This document shows positions 8,611 to 17,351 of a stretch of 64,000 nucleotides of DNA, piece by piece (position 1 is the first letter of the stretch; every line of letters begins with the position of its first letter). The DNA is from Euzebyales bacterium (GTDB lineage: Bacteria; Actinomycetota; Nitriliruptoria; Euzebyales; Egibacteraceae), in the NCBI GenBank assembly GCA_013695145.1, contig JACDBB010000172.1:1-64000 (forward strand). The letters are read 5' to 3'. The position numbers were made by a program, and so were the translations under genes. Under the pieces are notes generated by a model. That model was not told where the DNA came from. It worked only from the letters and a program-made list of their open reading frames with translations, and did no database searches.

Positions 8611-10161
8611 ATGGCATCTGTCAAGGCGGCGCTGCTCCGCGCGGCGGGGCTCGCGGGGCTCAGCGCGCCGGCGCTGGAAGACGTCGATCGCCGCCGCTCG
8701 CAACTGTGGGCGCTCTCCATCGTGGTGGGCGTCGCCGTGCCCGGGATCATCGTCGCCCTCGGGTACGACATCATCAACGCTGCGCTCGGAGACGCGCTCG
8801 ACGTCCGTACCGTACGTCTCGTGCTGCTGGCCCTTCTGGTGGCGCTGTTCGGGTACGTGGCCGAGCGCGAGCAGGCGCTGCGCCGACTGACCGCGGTTCT
8901 GGTCGACGAGCGTGTGCTGACCGCGCAGCTCGTGGCGACGGTGGACGAGCTCGGCTTGCTGGTGGACGCCGGCCGGGAACTCAACGCGTCCCTGCAGGTC
9001 GACACCGTGCTGGACGTCATCCTGCGCTCGGCCGCGACCCTGCTGCGGGCCGAGGAGGGCAGCATCCGGCTACGCGACCCCGACGATCCTGAGCAGCTGC
9101 GCGTGGCGGCTGTCCACGGCGAGGCCAACGCCCGGGTCGGTGACCGCATGCGCATGGACCGCGACTTCGACGCCCAGGTGGCGGCCTCCCGTGCGGCCAT
9201 GCTGATCGGCACGGGCGGCGACCGGCGCACCGGGCGGGCCGCGGCGCTGCTGGTCACCCTGGAGCACCACGGAGACCTGATCGGGGTGCTCGAACTCCGT
9301 GGACGGACGGGCGCGCCCGACTTCACCGCCGTCCAACTGCGGTCGGTGGCCGTGTTCGCGGAGACCGCCGCCGCCGCGATCGCGAACGCCCGGCTGCACG
9401 CCGAGGTCCACGACCAGGTCGCCGCGCTGACCGAGCTCGATCGCATGAAGGACGACTTCCTGGCCATGGTCAGCCACGAGCTGCGGACGCCGCTGACGTC
9501 GCTGATCGGGCTGGCCGCCACCCTGGCGAGCGAGCGGCGAGATCTGCCGACGCGGGAGGTCCGCACGCTCGCCACGACGATCCGCAACGAGGGCTGGCGC
9601 CTGGAGCGGCTGGTGCGATCCGTTCTCCAGACCGCCGCCGCCGAGCGCGGGACGCTGCCGATCGCACCGCGGTCGTTGGATCTCGCGGCACATCTGCGAC
9701 AGCTGTGCCTGAGTCTGGCGGAGGCCGTCTCCGATCACGATCTCCGAGTCGAGACCGACCCCACGACGCTCGAGTGCACCGTCGACCCCGACGCCTTCAG
9801 CCAGATCGTCACCAATCTGGTGGACAACGCCGCGAAGTTCTCACCGGCGAGCACCCGGGTCGAGGTGCGCCTGCGGCAGTACGGGGACGGCGTGGCGTTG
9901 TCGGTCTCCGATCGCGGTCCGGGGGTCGCTCCCGAGCTGCGCGAAGAGATCTTCGATCGCTTCCGCCGCGGCGTGACCAGCACCACGGGTCTGGGCTTGG
10001 GCCTGGCGATCGTCCGCAGCCTGGCCGAAGCCCACCACGGGCTCGCGCGCGTCGAACCGGGGCCCGGCGGTGGCAGCGTGTTCACCGTGACCCTCGCCGA
10101 CCAGTCAGACCTGCTGGCGCCGACCACTTCTGGCATCCTCGTAGCGCAGCGCTGGTCGTAG
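8611..10161 (+). CDS. Sensor histidine kinase with GAF domain
   Basis: 516 aa. Two N-terminal membrane helices (about residues 30-55 and 70-88), a short coiled segment, a GAF domain (about 110-265), a HisKA dimerisation helix with the phosphorylatable His in MVSHELRTPLTSLIG, and a HATPase domain with N box NLVDNAAKFSP, G1 DRGPGV and G2 GLGLGLAIVRSL. It autophosphorylates and should pass phosphate to a response regulator, but none is encoded next to it, so it is an orphan here. The ATG at 8611 has no strong Shine-Dalgarno. Confidence 0.92.
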   Translation: MASVKAALLRAAGLAGLSAPALEDVDRRRSQLWALSIVVGVAVPGIIVALGYDIINAALGDALDVRTVRLVLLALLVALFGYVAEREQALRRLTAVLVDERVLTAQLVATVDELGLLVDAGRELNASLQVDTVLDVILRSAATLLRAEEGSIRLRDPDDPEQLRVAAVHGEANARVGDRMRMDRDFDAQVAASRAAMLIGTGGDRRTGRAAALLVTLEHHGDLIGVLELRGRTGAPDFTAVQLRSVAVFAETAAAAIANARLHAEVHDQVAALTELDRMKDDFLAMVSHELRTPLTSLIGLAATLASERRDLPTREVRTLATTIRNEGWRLERLVRSVLQTAAAERGTLPIAPRSLDLAAHLRQLCLSLAEAVSDHDLRVETDPTTLECTVDPDAFSQIVTNLVDNAAKFSPASTRVEVRLRQYGDGVALSVSDRGPGVAPELREEIFDRFRRGVTSTTGLGLGLAIVRSLAEAHHGLARVEPGPGGGSVFTVTLADQSDLLAPTTSGILVAQRWS

Positions 10162-10181
10162 ACGCCGAGGAGGATGCGCCC

Positions 10182-10448
10182 GTGAGCCATGTCCCACCGC
10201 CGCCAGGGCCGGACGCGGCAGCGAAGCGGCCCTACTTCGCCGACCCAAACATCACCTGGGTGGTCGCGCTGGGCATGGCGGTCGTGTCGTTCTTCATCTT
10301 CGGCTTCCTAGCGTTCGGTGCCGCCATCGTGGCGGGTTTCGGCATCGTCGATGGCATCCGCACCAAGGCGGGTGGCATGGTGATCGGGCTCAATGTGGTC
10401 GCGTTCGTGGTCGCCTTCGCCATGAACGTCCTGCGCCAGATCCAGTAG
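10182..10448 (+). CDS. Small two-helix membrane protein
   Basis: 88 aa starting at a GTG, with AGGAGGA upstream. A Pro-rich N-terminus is followed by two hydrophobic segments (about residues 27-52 and 63-83) separated by a short basic loop. I do not recognise the family. It begins 20 bases after the kinase stop and is probably cotranscribed. Confidence 0.7.
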   Translation: MSHVPPPPGPDAAAKRPYFADPNITWVVALGMAVVSFFIFGFLAFGAAIVAGFGIVDGIRTKAGGMVIGLNVVAFVVAFAMNVLRQIQ

Positions 10449-10469
10449 CGCGGGCGGTTGGCGGAGCGG

Positions 10470-11363
10470 CTACCCGCCCTCGGTGCGGGGGCCGAAGATC
10501 TCGATCTCGCTGATCGCGGTGTCCTCGTAACGGTCGCCGGGGTAGACGTCGAGGATCGTCAGCCGTACTCGGTCGGCGGTGACCGGCTCGGGGAGGTCTA
10601 CCGCCTGCGGGCCCTGAAGGTCACGCAGATCGACGGTGAAGACGCGCTCCGCGACGCTGATCTCCATCCGGGCGACGCGCGCGTGATCGGCGAACCGGCC
10701 CTGTCGCTGGTAGCCGTTCCAGACCAGCACGCGTGACACCGGCCGCTCGGCGGCGAGCTCGACCTCGACCCACTCGTCGATGCCGCTGCCCCGCTCGCCC
10801 TCGTGCCATGCGGTGGTGGGATCGCCGTCCAGCACGTTGGCGGCGTCGTAGGTCACGTCCCCGGCCGCCGGGGCGGCGGAGGACGCGGAGGCAGCCACCG
10901 TTTCCAGCGCTGCGGGGCCGGTGACGGCCGGGGCGGGGACCACCCCGGTGAACGGACCCAAGCCGCGGGCGGCGGCGAACGCCAGCACGACGCCGACGAC
11001 CACCGAGCCCGCGACCAGCGCCAGCGCCGCGACCAGGAGTCGAAAACGCCCGGGACTGTGCGGGACAGGACGAGGCTCCTCACCGGCGTCGGCCTCGGGG
11101 GCCGGGGTGTCCAGCCGGCGGCCGCACCGCCCGCACATCATCCGGCTGGCCGCGTTGGTCGCGCCGCACTGAGGACAGGCGATCAGGCGCGCTGCCTCAG
11201 CCAGCCCTTCGGCGAGCGCATCCGCGACCCCCGCCGGCTCGTCGGCTCCCGGGCGGTGTCCCCGCCCGGCGCCCGCCCGGTCGTCGTCCTCGAGCGCCGT
11301 ACCGCAACGGAGGCAGAAGTTCGGTCGTCCGGGCAGCGACGCTGCGCACCGCGGACATCGCAC
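10470..11363 (-). CDS. Zinc-ribbon membrane protein with discoidin-like C-terminal domain
   Basis: 297 aa. Two zinc ribbons lie at the N-terminus (CPRC...CLRC and CPQC...CGRC), then one membrane helix, then an exported domain with the F5/8-type or NADase-type glycan-binding pattern (NVLDGDPTTAWHE...VSRVLVWNGYQ...AISEIEIFG). The arrangement suggests a membrane sensor or scaffold with cytoplasmic ribbons and an outer carbohydrate-binding face; this is inference. The GTG at 11363 is chosen because it follows GGAAGGG and starts right before the first ribbon. Confidence 0.8.
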   Translation of the reverse strand: MRCPRCAASLPGRPNFCLRCGTALEDDDRAGAGRGHRPGADEPAGVADALAEGLAEAARLIACPQCGATNAASRMMCGRCGRRLDTPAPEADAGEEPRPVPHSPGRFRLLVAALALVAGSVVVGVVLAFAAARGLGPFTGVVPAPAVTGPAALETVAASASSAAPAAGDVTYDAANVLDGDPTTAWHEGERGSGIDEWVEVELAAERPVSRVLVWNGYQRQGRFADHARVARMEISVAERVFTVDLRDLQGPQAVDLPEPVTADRVRLTILDVYPGDRYEDTAISEIEIFGPRTEGG

Positions 11364-11433
11364 ACCCCGCCCTTCCGCCGCACCGACCACAGGCCGCGAG
11401 CGTAGCGCGGCAGCGAACGGGCAGGCTCGCGCC

Positions 11434-11868
11434 ATGCGCTCGTTGCCGTCCCTGCTTCTCGTTCTCCTCGTCGCGGCCTGCGGTCAGGCCGCCGAGCCGA
11501 CCGCCGACCAGCCGATCGCCGTGGAGCCCACCGCGACCGCTGCCGACCCGGCCCCCACCGGCCAGACCCATCCCGATGTGGTGGACGCCGAGCTGACCGA
11601 CGAGGGGGCGTCCTGGAGCCTGGCGGTCACGTTGTCCTCGCCCTACGACACCGCGGACCGCTACGCCGACGGATGGCGGGTGCTCACACCTGACGGGACC
11701 GTTCTCGGTGAGCACGAGCTCACTCACGACCACGCCGCTGAGCAGCCGTTCACCCGCGTGCAACGCGGTCTGCGGATCCCCGAGGGCGTCGACGAGATCA
11801 CCGTCGAGGGGCGCGATCTCGTCAACGGCTACGGCGGGACGACCATGGTGGTGACCGTCCCCCGCTGA
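11434..11868 (+). CDS. Small lipoprotein of unknown function
   Basis: 144 aa. Signal peptide with lipobox LVAAC near residue 15, a Thr/Ala/Pro-rich linker, then a beta-rich domain of about 90 residues containing several Tyr/Asp pairs and a C-terminal strand ending VVTVPR. No family is recognised. Its TGA stop is the first three bases of repeat copy A. It is divergent from the zinc-ribbon gene. Confidence 0.8.
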   Translation: MRSLPSLLLVLLVAACGQAAEPTADQPIAVEPTATAADPAPTGQTHPDVVDAELTDEGASWSLAVTLSSPYDTADRYADGWRVLTPDGTVLGEHELTHDHAAEQPFTRVQRGLRIPEGVDEITVEGRDLVNGYGGTTMVVTVPR

Positions 11869-11951
11869 CACGTGAACGCGCCCGAGCTTGCGAGGGCGGT
11901 TCTCCCAATCTTGGTGGTGGCGGTCGCGGAGCGACCGTCATGGAATGCTGA
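11866..11951 (+). repeat. Two-hairpin 3'-end element, copy A
   Basis: Begins TGACACGTGAA at the lipoprotein stop. Hairpin 1 spans 11874-11902 (GAAC...GTTC outer pair, GCCC/GGGC inner pair). Hairpin 2 is CGGTCGC / GCGACCG at 11921-11937 with a GGA triloop. The tail CATGGAATGCTGA matches copies E and H. It lies between convergent genes. Confidence 0.8.
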
Positions 11952-11963
11952 GATGGCCCGGGA

Positions 11964-12932
11964 CTAGTCGACGGTGAGGACGATCTTGCCGAACTGCTCG
12001 CCGTCGGCGAGGCGGGCGTAGGCGTCCCGGCCGTCTGGCAGCGCGAACGTCGAGTCGACCAGCGGCTTCTCGGCCGCGTTGTCCAGCAGGCGCATGAGCC
12101 CGGCGAGCTCGCCGCGCGTGCCCATGGTCGAGCCGACGACGCGCAGCTGCCGGAAGAACACCCGCGACAGGTCGGCGGGCGGGTTCGGCCCGGTCGTCGC
12201 GCCGGCGACGACGACGGCGCCACCCGCCTCGAGCGCGCGGAGGCTGTGACTCCACGTGGCCTCGCCCACGGTCTCCAGCACGGCCTCGACGCGCTCGGGG
12301 AGCCTGGCGCCGGGTTCGAAGGCGGCGCGGGCGCCGAGCGCCACGGCCCGCTCGCGCTTCGCCTCGTCGCGGCTGGTGACGTACACGCGCAGGCCGGCGG
12401 CCCGACCCAGCACGATCGCCGCGGTCGCCACCCCACCGCCGGCGCCCTGCACCAGCACGCGGTCGCCGGGCTTGATCCCCGCCTGGGTGAACAGCATCCG
12501 GTAGGCGGTCAGCCACGCGGTCGGCAGGCACGCCGCCTCGGCGAACGACAACCCCCGCGGCTTGTCGAGCAGATTGCGGGCCGGCACGGCCACCAGCTCG
12601 GCGTGGGTGCCGTCGAAGCGTTCCGAAAGGATCGAGAACGACGCGTCCGGCGTCTCCGGACCGGTCCCGTCGTCTCCCGCGACCACCGCGTGCACCACGA
12701 CTTCGCGGCCGTCCGCGGTGACGCCTGCGGCGTCGCAGCCCAGCACGACCGGCAGGCGGTCCTCGCGGATCCCCACCCCCCGCAGCGTCCACAGGTCGTG
12801 GTGGTTGAGCGCCGCGGCCCTGACCCGCACGACCTCCCACCCGCCGAGCGGCTCGGGATCGGGACGGTCGCCGAGCTCGAGGCCGGCCAGCGGGTCGTCA
12901 GGGCTGAACCTGGCGGCGGTGATGGCGAACAT
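11964..12932 (-). CDS. Zinc-type alcohol dehydrogenase / quinone oxidoreductase family
   Basis: 322 aa medium-chain dehydrogenase/reductase. GroES-like N-domain with ALNHHDLWTLRGVG and a Rossmann nucleotide loop VQGAGGGVATAAI; the usual structural-zinc cysteine cluster is absent, which favours the NAD(P)H:quinone-reductase-like branch. The ATG at 12932 is chosen because a TAGGCT box ends 7 bases upstream, the signature of a leaderless transcript; an in-frame start upstream would lie inside this promoter. The substrate cannot be inferred. Confidence 0.88.
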   Translation of the reverse strand: MFAITAARFSPDDPLAGLELGDRPDPEPLGGWEVVRVRAAALNHHDLWTLRGVGIREDRLPVVLGCDAAGVTADGREVVVHAVVAGDDGTGPETPDASFSILSERFDGTHAELVAVPARNLLDKPRGLSFAEAACLPTAWLTAYRMLFTQAGIKPGDRVLVQGAGGGVATAAIVLGRAAGLRVYVTSRDEAKRERAVALGARAAFEPGARLPERVEAVLETVGEATWSHSLRALEAGGAVVVAGATTGPNPPADLSRVFFRQLRVVGSTMGTRGELAGLMRLLDNAAEKPLVDSTFALPDGRDAYARLADGEQFGKIVLTVD

Positions 12933-12939
12933 GCCGGCG

Positions 12940-12945
12940 AGCCTA
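12940..12945 (-). promoter_or_regulatory. Leaderless -10 box TAGGCT
   Basis: TAGGCT on the minus strand, seven bases before ATG at 12932. The same box with identical spacing precedes the gene at 32381, supporting a leaderless promoter class. Confidence 0.55.
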
Positions 12946-12965
12946 CCGATCGCCACCCCGCTGCG

Positions 12966-14672
12966 TCAGTAGGTGGCGATCGTGTGGCCGTACGGCAGGA
13001 AGCCCCACAGGAAGTCCATGTCGGCGTCGAACATCCTGGCGCACCCGTGGCTGGCGGGATGCAACGGCACCTCTGGGTAGCCGTGGAAGGCGTAGCCACG
13101 GTAGAAGAACACCGGCCGGTACATCGCGTTGTGCGACTGGCGGTAGTTGCGCTTCTCGTAGACATGGAACACGCCGCGCACCGTCGGGGTCGACGGGGCT
13201 CCGGTCGAGGTGTGCAGCACGTGGCGCACGTCGCCGCCGCGGATCACCAGGATCAGCTGGCGGCCGAGGTTGATCTCGACGCGATCGCCGGGCAGGTCAG
13301 GGCGGCCGGCGGCGATCCGCGGCCGCTGCAGCATCCTCGACCACTCGGCCTGGCCGAACCGCCCGCTGGCGGGCAGGCCCGCGACCTTCTGGAAGGCGTA
13401 CAGCGCCCCGATCGTCACGTGGTCGAGACGGCCGTCGACGTTGCCGGTGTGGTAGCCCTGCGCGTGCAGCTCCTGCTCCACGCACAGAAAGGCGCGGGTG
13501 TCGCCGGCCCCGAGCTGGCAGCGCGTCAGCGCGGAGATCGCCGCCGTGCCGCCCACGACGTCTACCCGAGCGTGGCCTGTGGCCTCCAGCCAGCGGGCGG
13601 GCAGCGGGTACAGCTCCTGACGCGGTGTCAGCAGCACCGGTGCGTTGTGGGCGGCGCCGGCGAGCACCCCTCCTGACAGGCCGTCGGCGAACGTGTCCGA
13701 ACCGGCGATCACCGGGCGGCCGGTCATGCCGACGCCGAACGCCTGCTCGGCGACCACGACGGCGGTCTCGGTGCGCTCCCGCCCGGCGAGCCGCTGCGGG
13801 TCGGGGACCCCGGCGACCGACGCGTCGTCGATCGCGGCGCTGCCACCGATGATCCACGTGTGCTCGGTGCCAAGCTCCGCGAGCCGGTCGAGCAGCCAGC
13901 GGCGCCCATGCTCGGTGCTGGGGGCGAACAGGATGGGCACGCCCTTGGCGGCCGCCACCGCGCTGGCCGACAGGGCGTCGGCGAAGCCGTCCGCGGAGGC
14001 GATCAGCGCGGTGGACGGATCGCCGCCGAGCTCCATGGCGCGCTGGGCGATCGCGAAGGCGGTCTCGTGGTGACCGGTCCCCGCGATGCGCTCGGTCACG
14101 AGGCCTCGCGCTTCCACCTCACGCTCGACGTCGGCCGACAGCCGGCCGATCACGTACACGACCTCCGGCCGGAGACGCACGAGCTCGTCCCCGACGCCGG
14201 GCTCCAGGTAGGACTCCGCCGTCAGCAGCAGCGGGCCACCGATCGTGCCAGCCAGCGTCGCCGCGGCGAGCGGGTCACGGTAGTCCTCGCCCGAGGCGAG
14301 CACGACCGCGTCGGCGCCGCCCTCCCAGCCGTTGCGGCTGGTGGCCACCGACGTCAGGTAGCGGTTGGAGCCGGCGAACACCTCGAGCGACTGCCCGGGG
14401 AAGCGCTGGCCGGCGCCGTCCAGGCCGTACCCCGCCCGAGGGTAGGCCCGGAACGTGGCGTCCGGGCGGGCCGGTTCGCTGGGGTCCTCGGGGTAGGCCG
14501 CCTCCCCGGGCGCGGGCGGACGCAGCTCTGCCGCGGTGTCGCCGCGCCCCGGATCCTCAGCTTGGCCGACCGCCGCCTGCGCGCCGGCCGGCGCGAGCAT
14601 CAGCGCGGCGGCCAGCGCCGCCACCCAGGCTGCCCGCAGGCGCGTCGACGCCGCTCCCGCCTCTTCCCTCAT
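12966..14672 (-). CDS. Secreted L,D-transpeptidase with cell-wall-binding-2 repeats
   Basis: 568 aa. Signal peptide, then three cell-wall-binding repeat 2 units (about residues 75-350; repeated GSNRYLTSVATS, GTGHHETAFAIA and VVGGTAAI-type segments), a peptidoglycan-binding helical module (LHAQGYHTGNVDGRLDHVTI), and a C-terminal YkuD catalytic domain with HGYPEVPLHPASHGCARM, giving the His and the Cys nucleophile. It should form 3-3 crosslinks or attach ligands in peptidoglycan. The ATG at 14672 has GGAG 8 bases upstream; an alternative ATG lies at 14705. A TAGCGT box around 14723 could be the promoter. Confidence 0.88.
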   Translation of the reverse strand: MREEAGAASTRLRAAWVAALAAALMLAPAGAQAAVGQAEDPGRGDTAAELRPPAPGEAAYPEDPSEPARPDATFRAYPRAGYGLDGAGQRFPGQSLEVFAGSNRYLTSVATSRNGWEGGADAVVLASGEDYRDPLAAATLAGTIGGPLLLTAESYLEPGVGDELVRLRPEVVYVIGRLSADVEREVEARGLVTERIAGTGHHETAFAIAQRAMELGGDPSTALIASADGFADALSASAVAAAKGVPILFAPSTEHGRRWLLDRLAELGTEHTWIIGGSAAIDDASVAGVPDPQRLAGRERTETAVVVAEQAFGVGMTGRPVIAGSDTFADGLSGGVLAGAAHNAPVLLTPRQELYPLPARWLEATGHARVDVVGGTAAISALTRCQLGAGDTRAFLCVEQELHAQGYHTGNVDGRLDHVTIGALYAFQKVAGLPASGRFGQAEWSRMLQRPRIAAGRPDLPGDRVEINLGRQLILVIRGGDVRHVLHTSTGAPSTPTVRGVFHVYEKRNYRQSHNAMYRPVFFYRGYAFHGYPEVPLHPASHGCARMFDADMDFLWGFLPYGHTIATY

Positions 14673-14779
14673 GACCACTGCTCCGTTCTCATCCGTCTTC
14701 GTCATCTTCACCGGTTGACACGCTACTCGACGCGCGCCCTCCGCAGAACGTTGCCGCACGGACCGACGTCCGCGCGATC

Positions 14780-14923
14780 AGGCGCGTAGGGGCGCTCGTC
14801 TGGGCCGGTGGCCGCAGCCAGGCAAGCGGTGAGGTCACGCTCGAGCCGGGCACCCGCACGTTCTCCTGCGCCGTCTCGGGTCACCGGCAGGCCGGCATGG
14901 AGTTCGAGGTGACCGTGCGATGA
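14780..14923 (+). pseudogene. Cupredoxin C-terminal fragment
   Basis: The frame ending at TGA 14921-14923 reads GEVTLEPGTRTFSCAVSGHRQAGM followed by EFEVTVR, which matches the end of plastocyanin/azurin-like domains: Cys, His and Met copper ligands in C-x4-H-x4-M-like spacing. No start codon or N-terminal His ligand region exists upstream; the frame runs into the promoter of the leftward gene. It is read as a remnant. Confidence 0.5.
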
Positions 14924-14957
14924 CGCGCCGCCTCGGGGCGCACGCCATACTGGAGCC

Positions 14958-15033
14958 AGCATCTGAGGGCGGTGCCTCGCACCGCCACCCCGAGATTGTG
15001 AGGATCGCCCTCGCGAGCTCGGGCGCATTCACA
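14958..15033 (-). repeat. Two-hairpin element, copy B (reverse)
   Basis: Hairpin 2 is GGCGGTGC / GCACCGCC (14968-14986). Hairpin 1 uses GAATGCGCCC and GGGCGAT; GTGAAT end at 15027-15032. Here no live gene ends at the 5' side; the opposite-strand gene at 15052 starts 19 bases away and a cupredoxin remnant lies beyond the 3' side. Confidence 0.75.
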
Positions 15034-15051
15034 GCCAGGAGGTGACGGTCG

Positions 15052-15438
15052 ATGCCCACACCCGGGATCGCAGACGCCCAGCGCTTCGAGCGGCTCATGC
15101 GCCGCCACGTCGAGGGCAAGCTCTCCGACGCCCAGCTCATCGCCGCCCAGGAGCAGCTGCTCGGTGGCAGCTCGAGGGCTGGCCGAGCCGTCGGTGCAGC
15201 GACAGATGCCGCCGGAGGCGTCGACCCGAACCAGCAGGCGACGAATCCCCCCGAGGGGCAGCCGTCGCAGGGGTCGACCCCGTGGGGCCACGATCCCACA
15301 ACGGGCGGCGCCCGCCGGCAGCGACCGCGGCAGACCTCCGAGGAGGACGCGTCCACGAAGCGGCCGCGCGTGGCCCAGCTCATCGGCTTCGCCGTCGCCG
15401 CGATCCTCCTGCTCGTCTCCCGCTGGCTCGGCGGCTGA
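15052..15438 (+). CDS. Small tail-anchored protein
   Basis: 128 aa. An N-terminal helical region (about residues 1-45, with ADAQRFERLMRRHVEGKLSDAQL) is followed by a Gly/Gln/Pro-rich disordered linker and a single C-terminal membrane helix ending SRWLGG. The GTG-rich leader contains AGGAGG 10 bases before the ATG. The family is not recognised; the topology suggests a tail anchor or a small membrane adaptor. Confidence 0.65.
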   Translation: MPTPGIADAQRFERLMRRHVEGKLSDAQLIAAQEQLLGGSSRAGRAVGAATDAAGGVDPNQQATNPPEGQPSQGSTPWGHDPTTGGARRQRPRQTSEEDASTKRPRVAQLIGFAVAAILLLVSRWLGG

Positions 15439-15680
15439 TCCGCAGCAGCTCGAGGAGCTGGTTTGATGAGCCGCAGGGCGCCGACCGGGCCATCGACCGC
15501 GCGGTGACCCCGGCCGGCCGGCCGCTGGTCGGCTCGGGGTTGTGGGACACGGTCGAGGGGCTGGGGGGCGTGGGCGTTCACGTTCCCTTCCAGCCACAAG
15601 AATGCCAGCGCGTGACCGGACGGACCAGCGTCCATACCCGCCTTCGTATCATCGGCCGTTCCCGAGAGACGAGGCGTCGC
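15439..15680. other. Gap without recognisable gene
   Basis: About 240 bases. One plus frame is open and continues into the HAD gene, but it has no start signal and no recognisable motif; no hairpin of note is seen. Probably the 5' region of the HAD gene. Confidence 0.4.
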
Positions 15681-16295
15681 GTGAGCGTCATGGCAGTGCT
15701 GTTCGACATCGGTGGGGTGCTGGAGGTCACACCGCCCACCGGTTGGCGGGAGCGCTGGGCGGCTCGCCTCGGTATCGACCGTGCGGAGCTCACACGCCGC
15801 CTGGAGCCCACCCACCGGGCCGGCGACATCGGCACGATCAGCGAGCGCGAGGTCGACGAGCGGACCGCGGCGCTGCTCGGCCTCGATGACGCGGCGCTGC
15901 GGGAATGGCGCGAGGACCTGTGGGCCGAGTACCTCGGCACCCTCAACGTCGAGCTGGCCGGATACTTCGCCGGCCTGCGCCCCCGCTACCGAACCGGGAT
16001 CCTCAGCAACAGCTTCGTGGGCGCACGGGAGCGGGAACGGGCCGCCTACGACTTCGAAGCCATGTGCGACGTGGTCGTCTACTCCCACGAGGAGGGCGTG
16101 AAGAAGCCCGACCCGCGGTTCTACCTCATCGCATGCGAGCGGCTGGGCGTCGAACCAGAGGAGGTCGTGTTCCTGGACGACGTCGAGATGTGCGTGGCAG
16201 GTGCGCGCGACGTCGGCATGAGGGCCGTCCGATTCGTCGACACCGCCCAGGCGGTCGCTGCGGTGGACGAGGTGCTGGCGCGCAGGGACTCCTGA
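15681..16295 (+). CDS. HAD-superfamily hydrolase
   Basis: 204 aa. Motif I is altered to FDIGGVL, where the second Asp of DxD is replaced by Gly; motif II Ser appears in ILSNS; motif III Lys in GVKKPDPRFY; motif IV in VFLDDVEMCVAGA. This is the IA subgroup (haloacid dehalogenase / epoxide hydrolase N-terminal type), in which DIGGV occurs naturally. The GTG at 15681 has ACGAGG 6 bases upstream; an ATG three codons later is the alternative. Confidence 0.85.
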   Translation: MSVMAVLFDIGGVLEVTPPTGWRERWAARLGIDRAELTRRLEPTHRAGDIGTISEREVDERTAALLGLDDAALREWREDLWAEYLGTLNVELAGYFAGLRPRYRTGILSNSFVGARERERAAYDFEAMCDVVVYSHEEGVKKPDPRFYLIACERLGVEPEEVVFLDDVEMCVAGARDVGMRAVRFVDTAQAVAAVDEVLARRDS

Positions 16296-16328
16296 TCGCT
16301 CCTGCATGCCGTGACCGCGATTCGACCG

Positions 16329-17351
16329 TCACGACAGGACCAGGCGCAGGATGTCCGCCGCGCGGCGCGTGTGGTCCGCGTCGACGTCGGGGTGGGTGAC
16401 CATCCGCACCGTGCGGGGGTCGATCGCGCCGGCCAGGACGCCGTGGCCGCGCAGGGCGGCGACGACCACGGCCGCGTCGACGTCGTCGATGTACACGATG
16501 TTGGTGACGACCTCGTCCAGCGCGACGCTGTGCGGACGCACCTCGTGCGCGGCCTCGGCCAGCGTCTGAGCGTTGGCATGGTCGTCCGCGAGGCGGTCCA
16601 CCATCTCCTCGAGCGCGACCATTCCAGCGGCGGCCACCACGCCGGCCTGCCGCCATGCTCCGCCGAATCGGCGCCGCCACGCTCTGGCCTCGTCGATGGC
16701 GTCCGCGTCGCCCACCATCAGCGAGCCCACAGGAGCCCCGAGCGCCTTGGAGACGCAGAAGCTGAGCCCGTTCACGAGCCCCCCGTAGGTCGCGGGATCG
16801 GTGCCGGACGCGACGGCGGCGTTGAACACGCGGGCGCCGTCCATGTACAGCGGGACGCTCCCGTCGCGACACACCCGCCGCACGGCGGTCAGCTCGTCCA
16901 CGGTGTAGTAGCTGCCCCCGCGGCGGTTGTGCGTCTGCTCGACCCACACGAGCGACGTCGCGGTCAGCGGGAACACGTCGGGACGGAGCGCGGCCGCGAC
17001 GTCACCAGGAGCCAGCTGCCCGCGGGCGCTTCCCACCGTGCGGAACTGCACCTGCCCGAAGATCGCCCCCGCGCCGGCCTCGTAGTTGACGACGTGGCTG
17101 TCCGCCTCGACCATCACCTCGGTCCCCGGGGTCGCGAGCACCCGCAGCCACACCTGGTTGCACATGACCCCGCTCGGGCAGAACAGCGCCGCCTCGCGCC
17201 CGAAGCGCGCGGCGGCCGCCTCCTGGAGCCGGATGACCGTCGGGTCCTCCCCGTAGACGTCGTCACCGACCTCGGCTTCGGCCATGGCGCGACGCATCGC
17301 CGCGGTCGGGCGCGTCACGGTGTCGGACCGCAGATCCACCAGCTCAGCCAA
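16329..17351 (-). CDS. ltaE: Low-specificity L-threonine aldolase
   Basis: 340 aa fold-type I PLP enzyme splitting threonine to glycine and acetaldehyde. N-terminal [15 protein letters not shown], the [10 protein letters not shown] substrate loop and the PLP lysine in [13 protein letters not shown] are all typical. The TTG at 17351 overlaps the phosphofructokinase stop and is preceded by GAGGG; a GTG four codons downstream would also give the usual family N-terminus. Cotranscription with pfkA is likely. Confidence 0.9.
   Translation of the reverse strand: MAELVDLRSDTVTRPTAAMRRAMAEAEVGDDVYGEDPTVIRLQEAAAARFGREAALFCPSGVMCNQVWLRVLATPGTEVMVEADSHVVNYEAGAGAIFGQVQFRTVGSARGQLAPGDVAAALRPDVFPLTATSLVWVEQTHNRRGGSYYTVDELTAVRRVCRDGSVPLYMDGARVFNAAVASGTDPATYGGLVNGLSFCVSKALGAPVGSLMVGDADAIDEARAWRRRFGGAWRQAGVVAAAGMVALEEMVDRLADDHANAQTLAEAAHEVRPHSVALDEVVTNIVYIDDVDAAVVVAALRGHGVLAGAIDPRTVRMVTHPDVDADHTRRAADILRLVLS

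Noticed and set aside
8534-8611. LexA box upstream of dinB
   Set aside because: No CGAACNNNNGTTCG-like site; the palindrome found has an unrelated sequence.
15439-15680. N-terminal extension of the HAD protein
   Set aside because: The frame is open but has no start signal, and HAD motif I lies right after the GTG at 15681 as expected.
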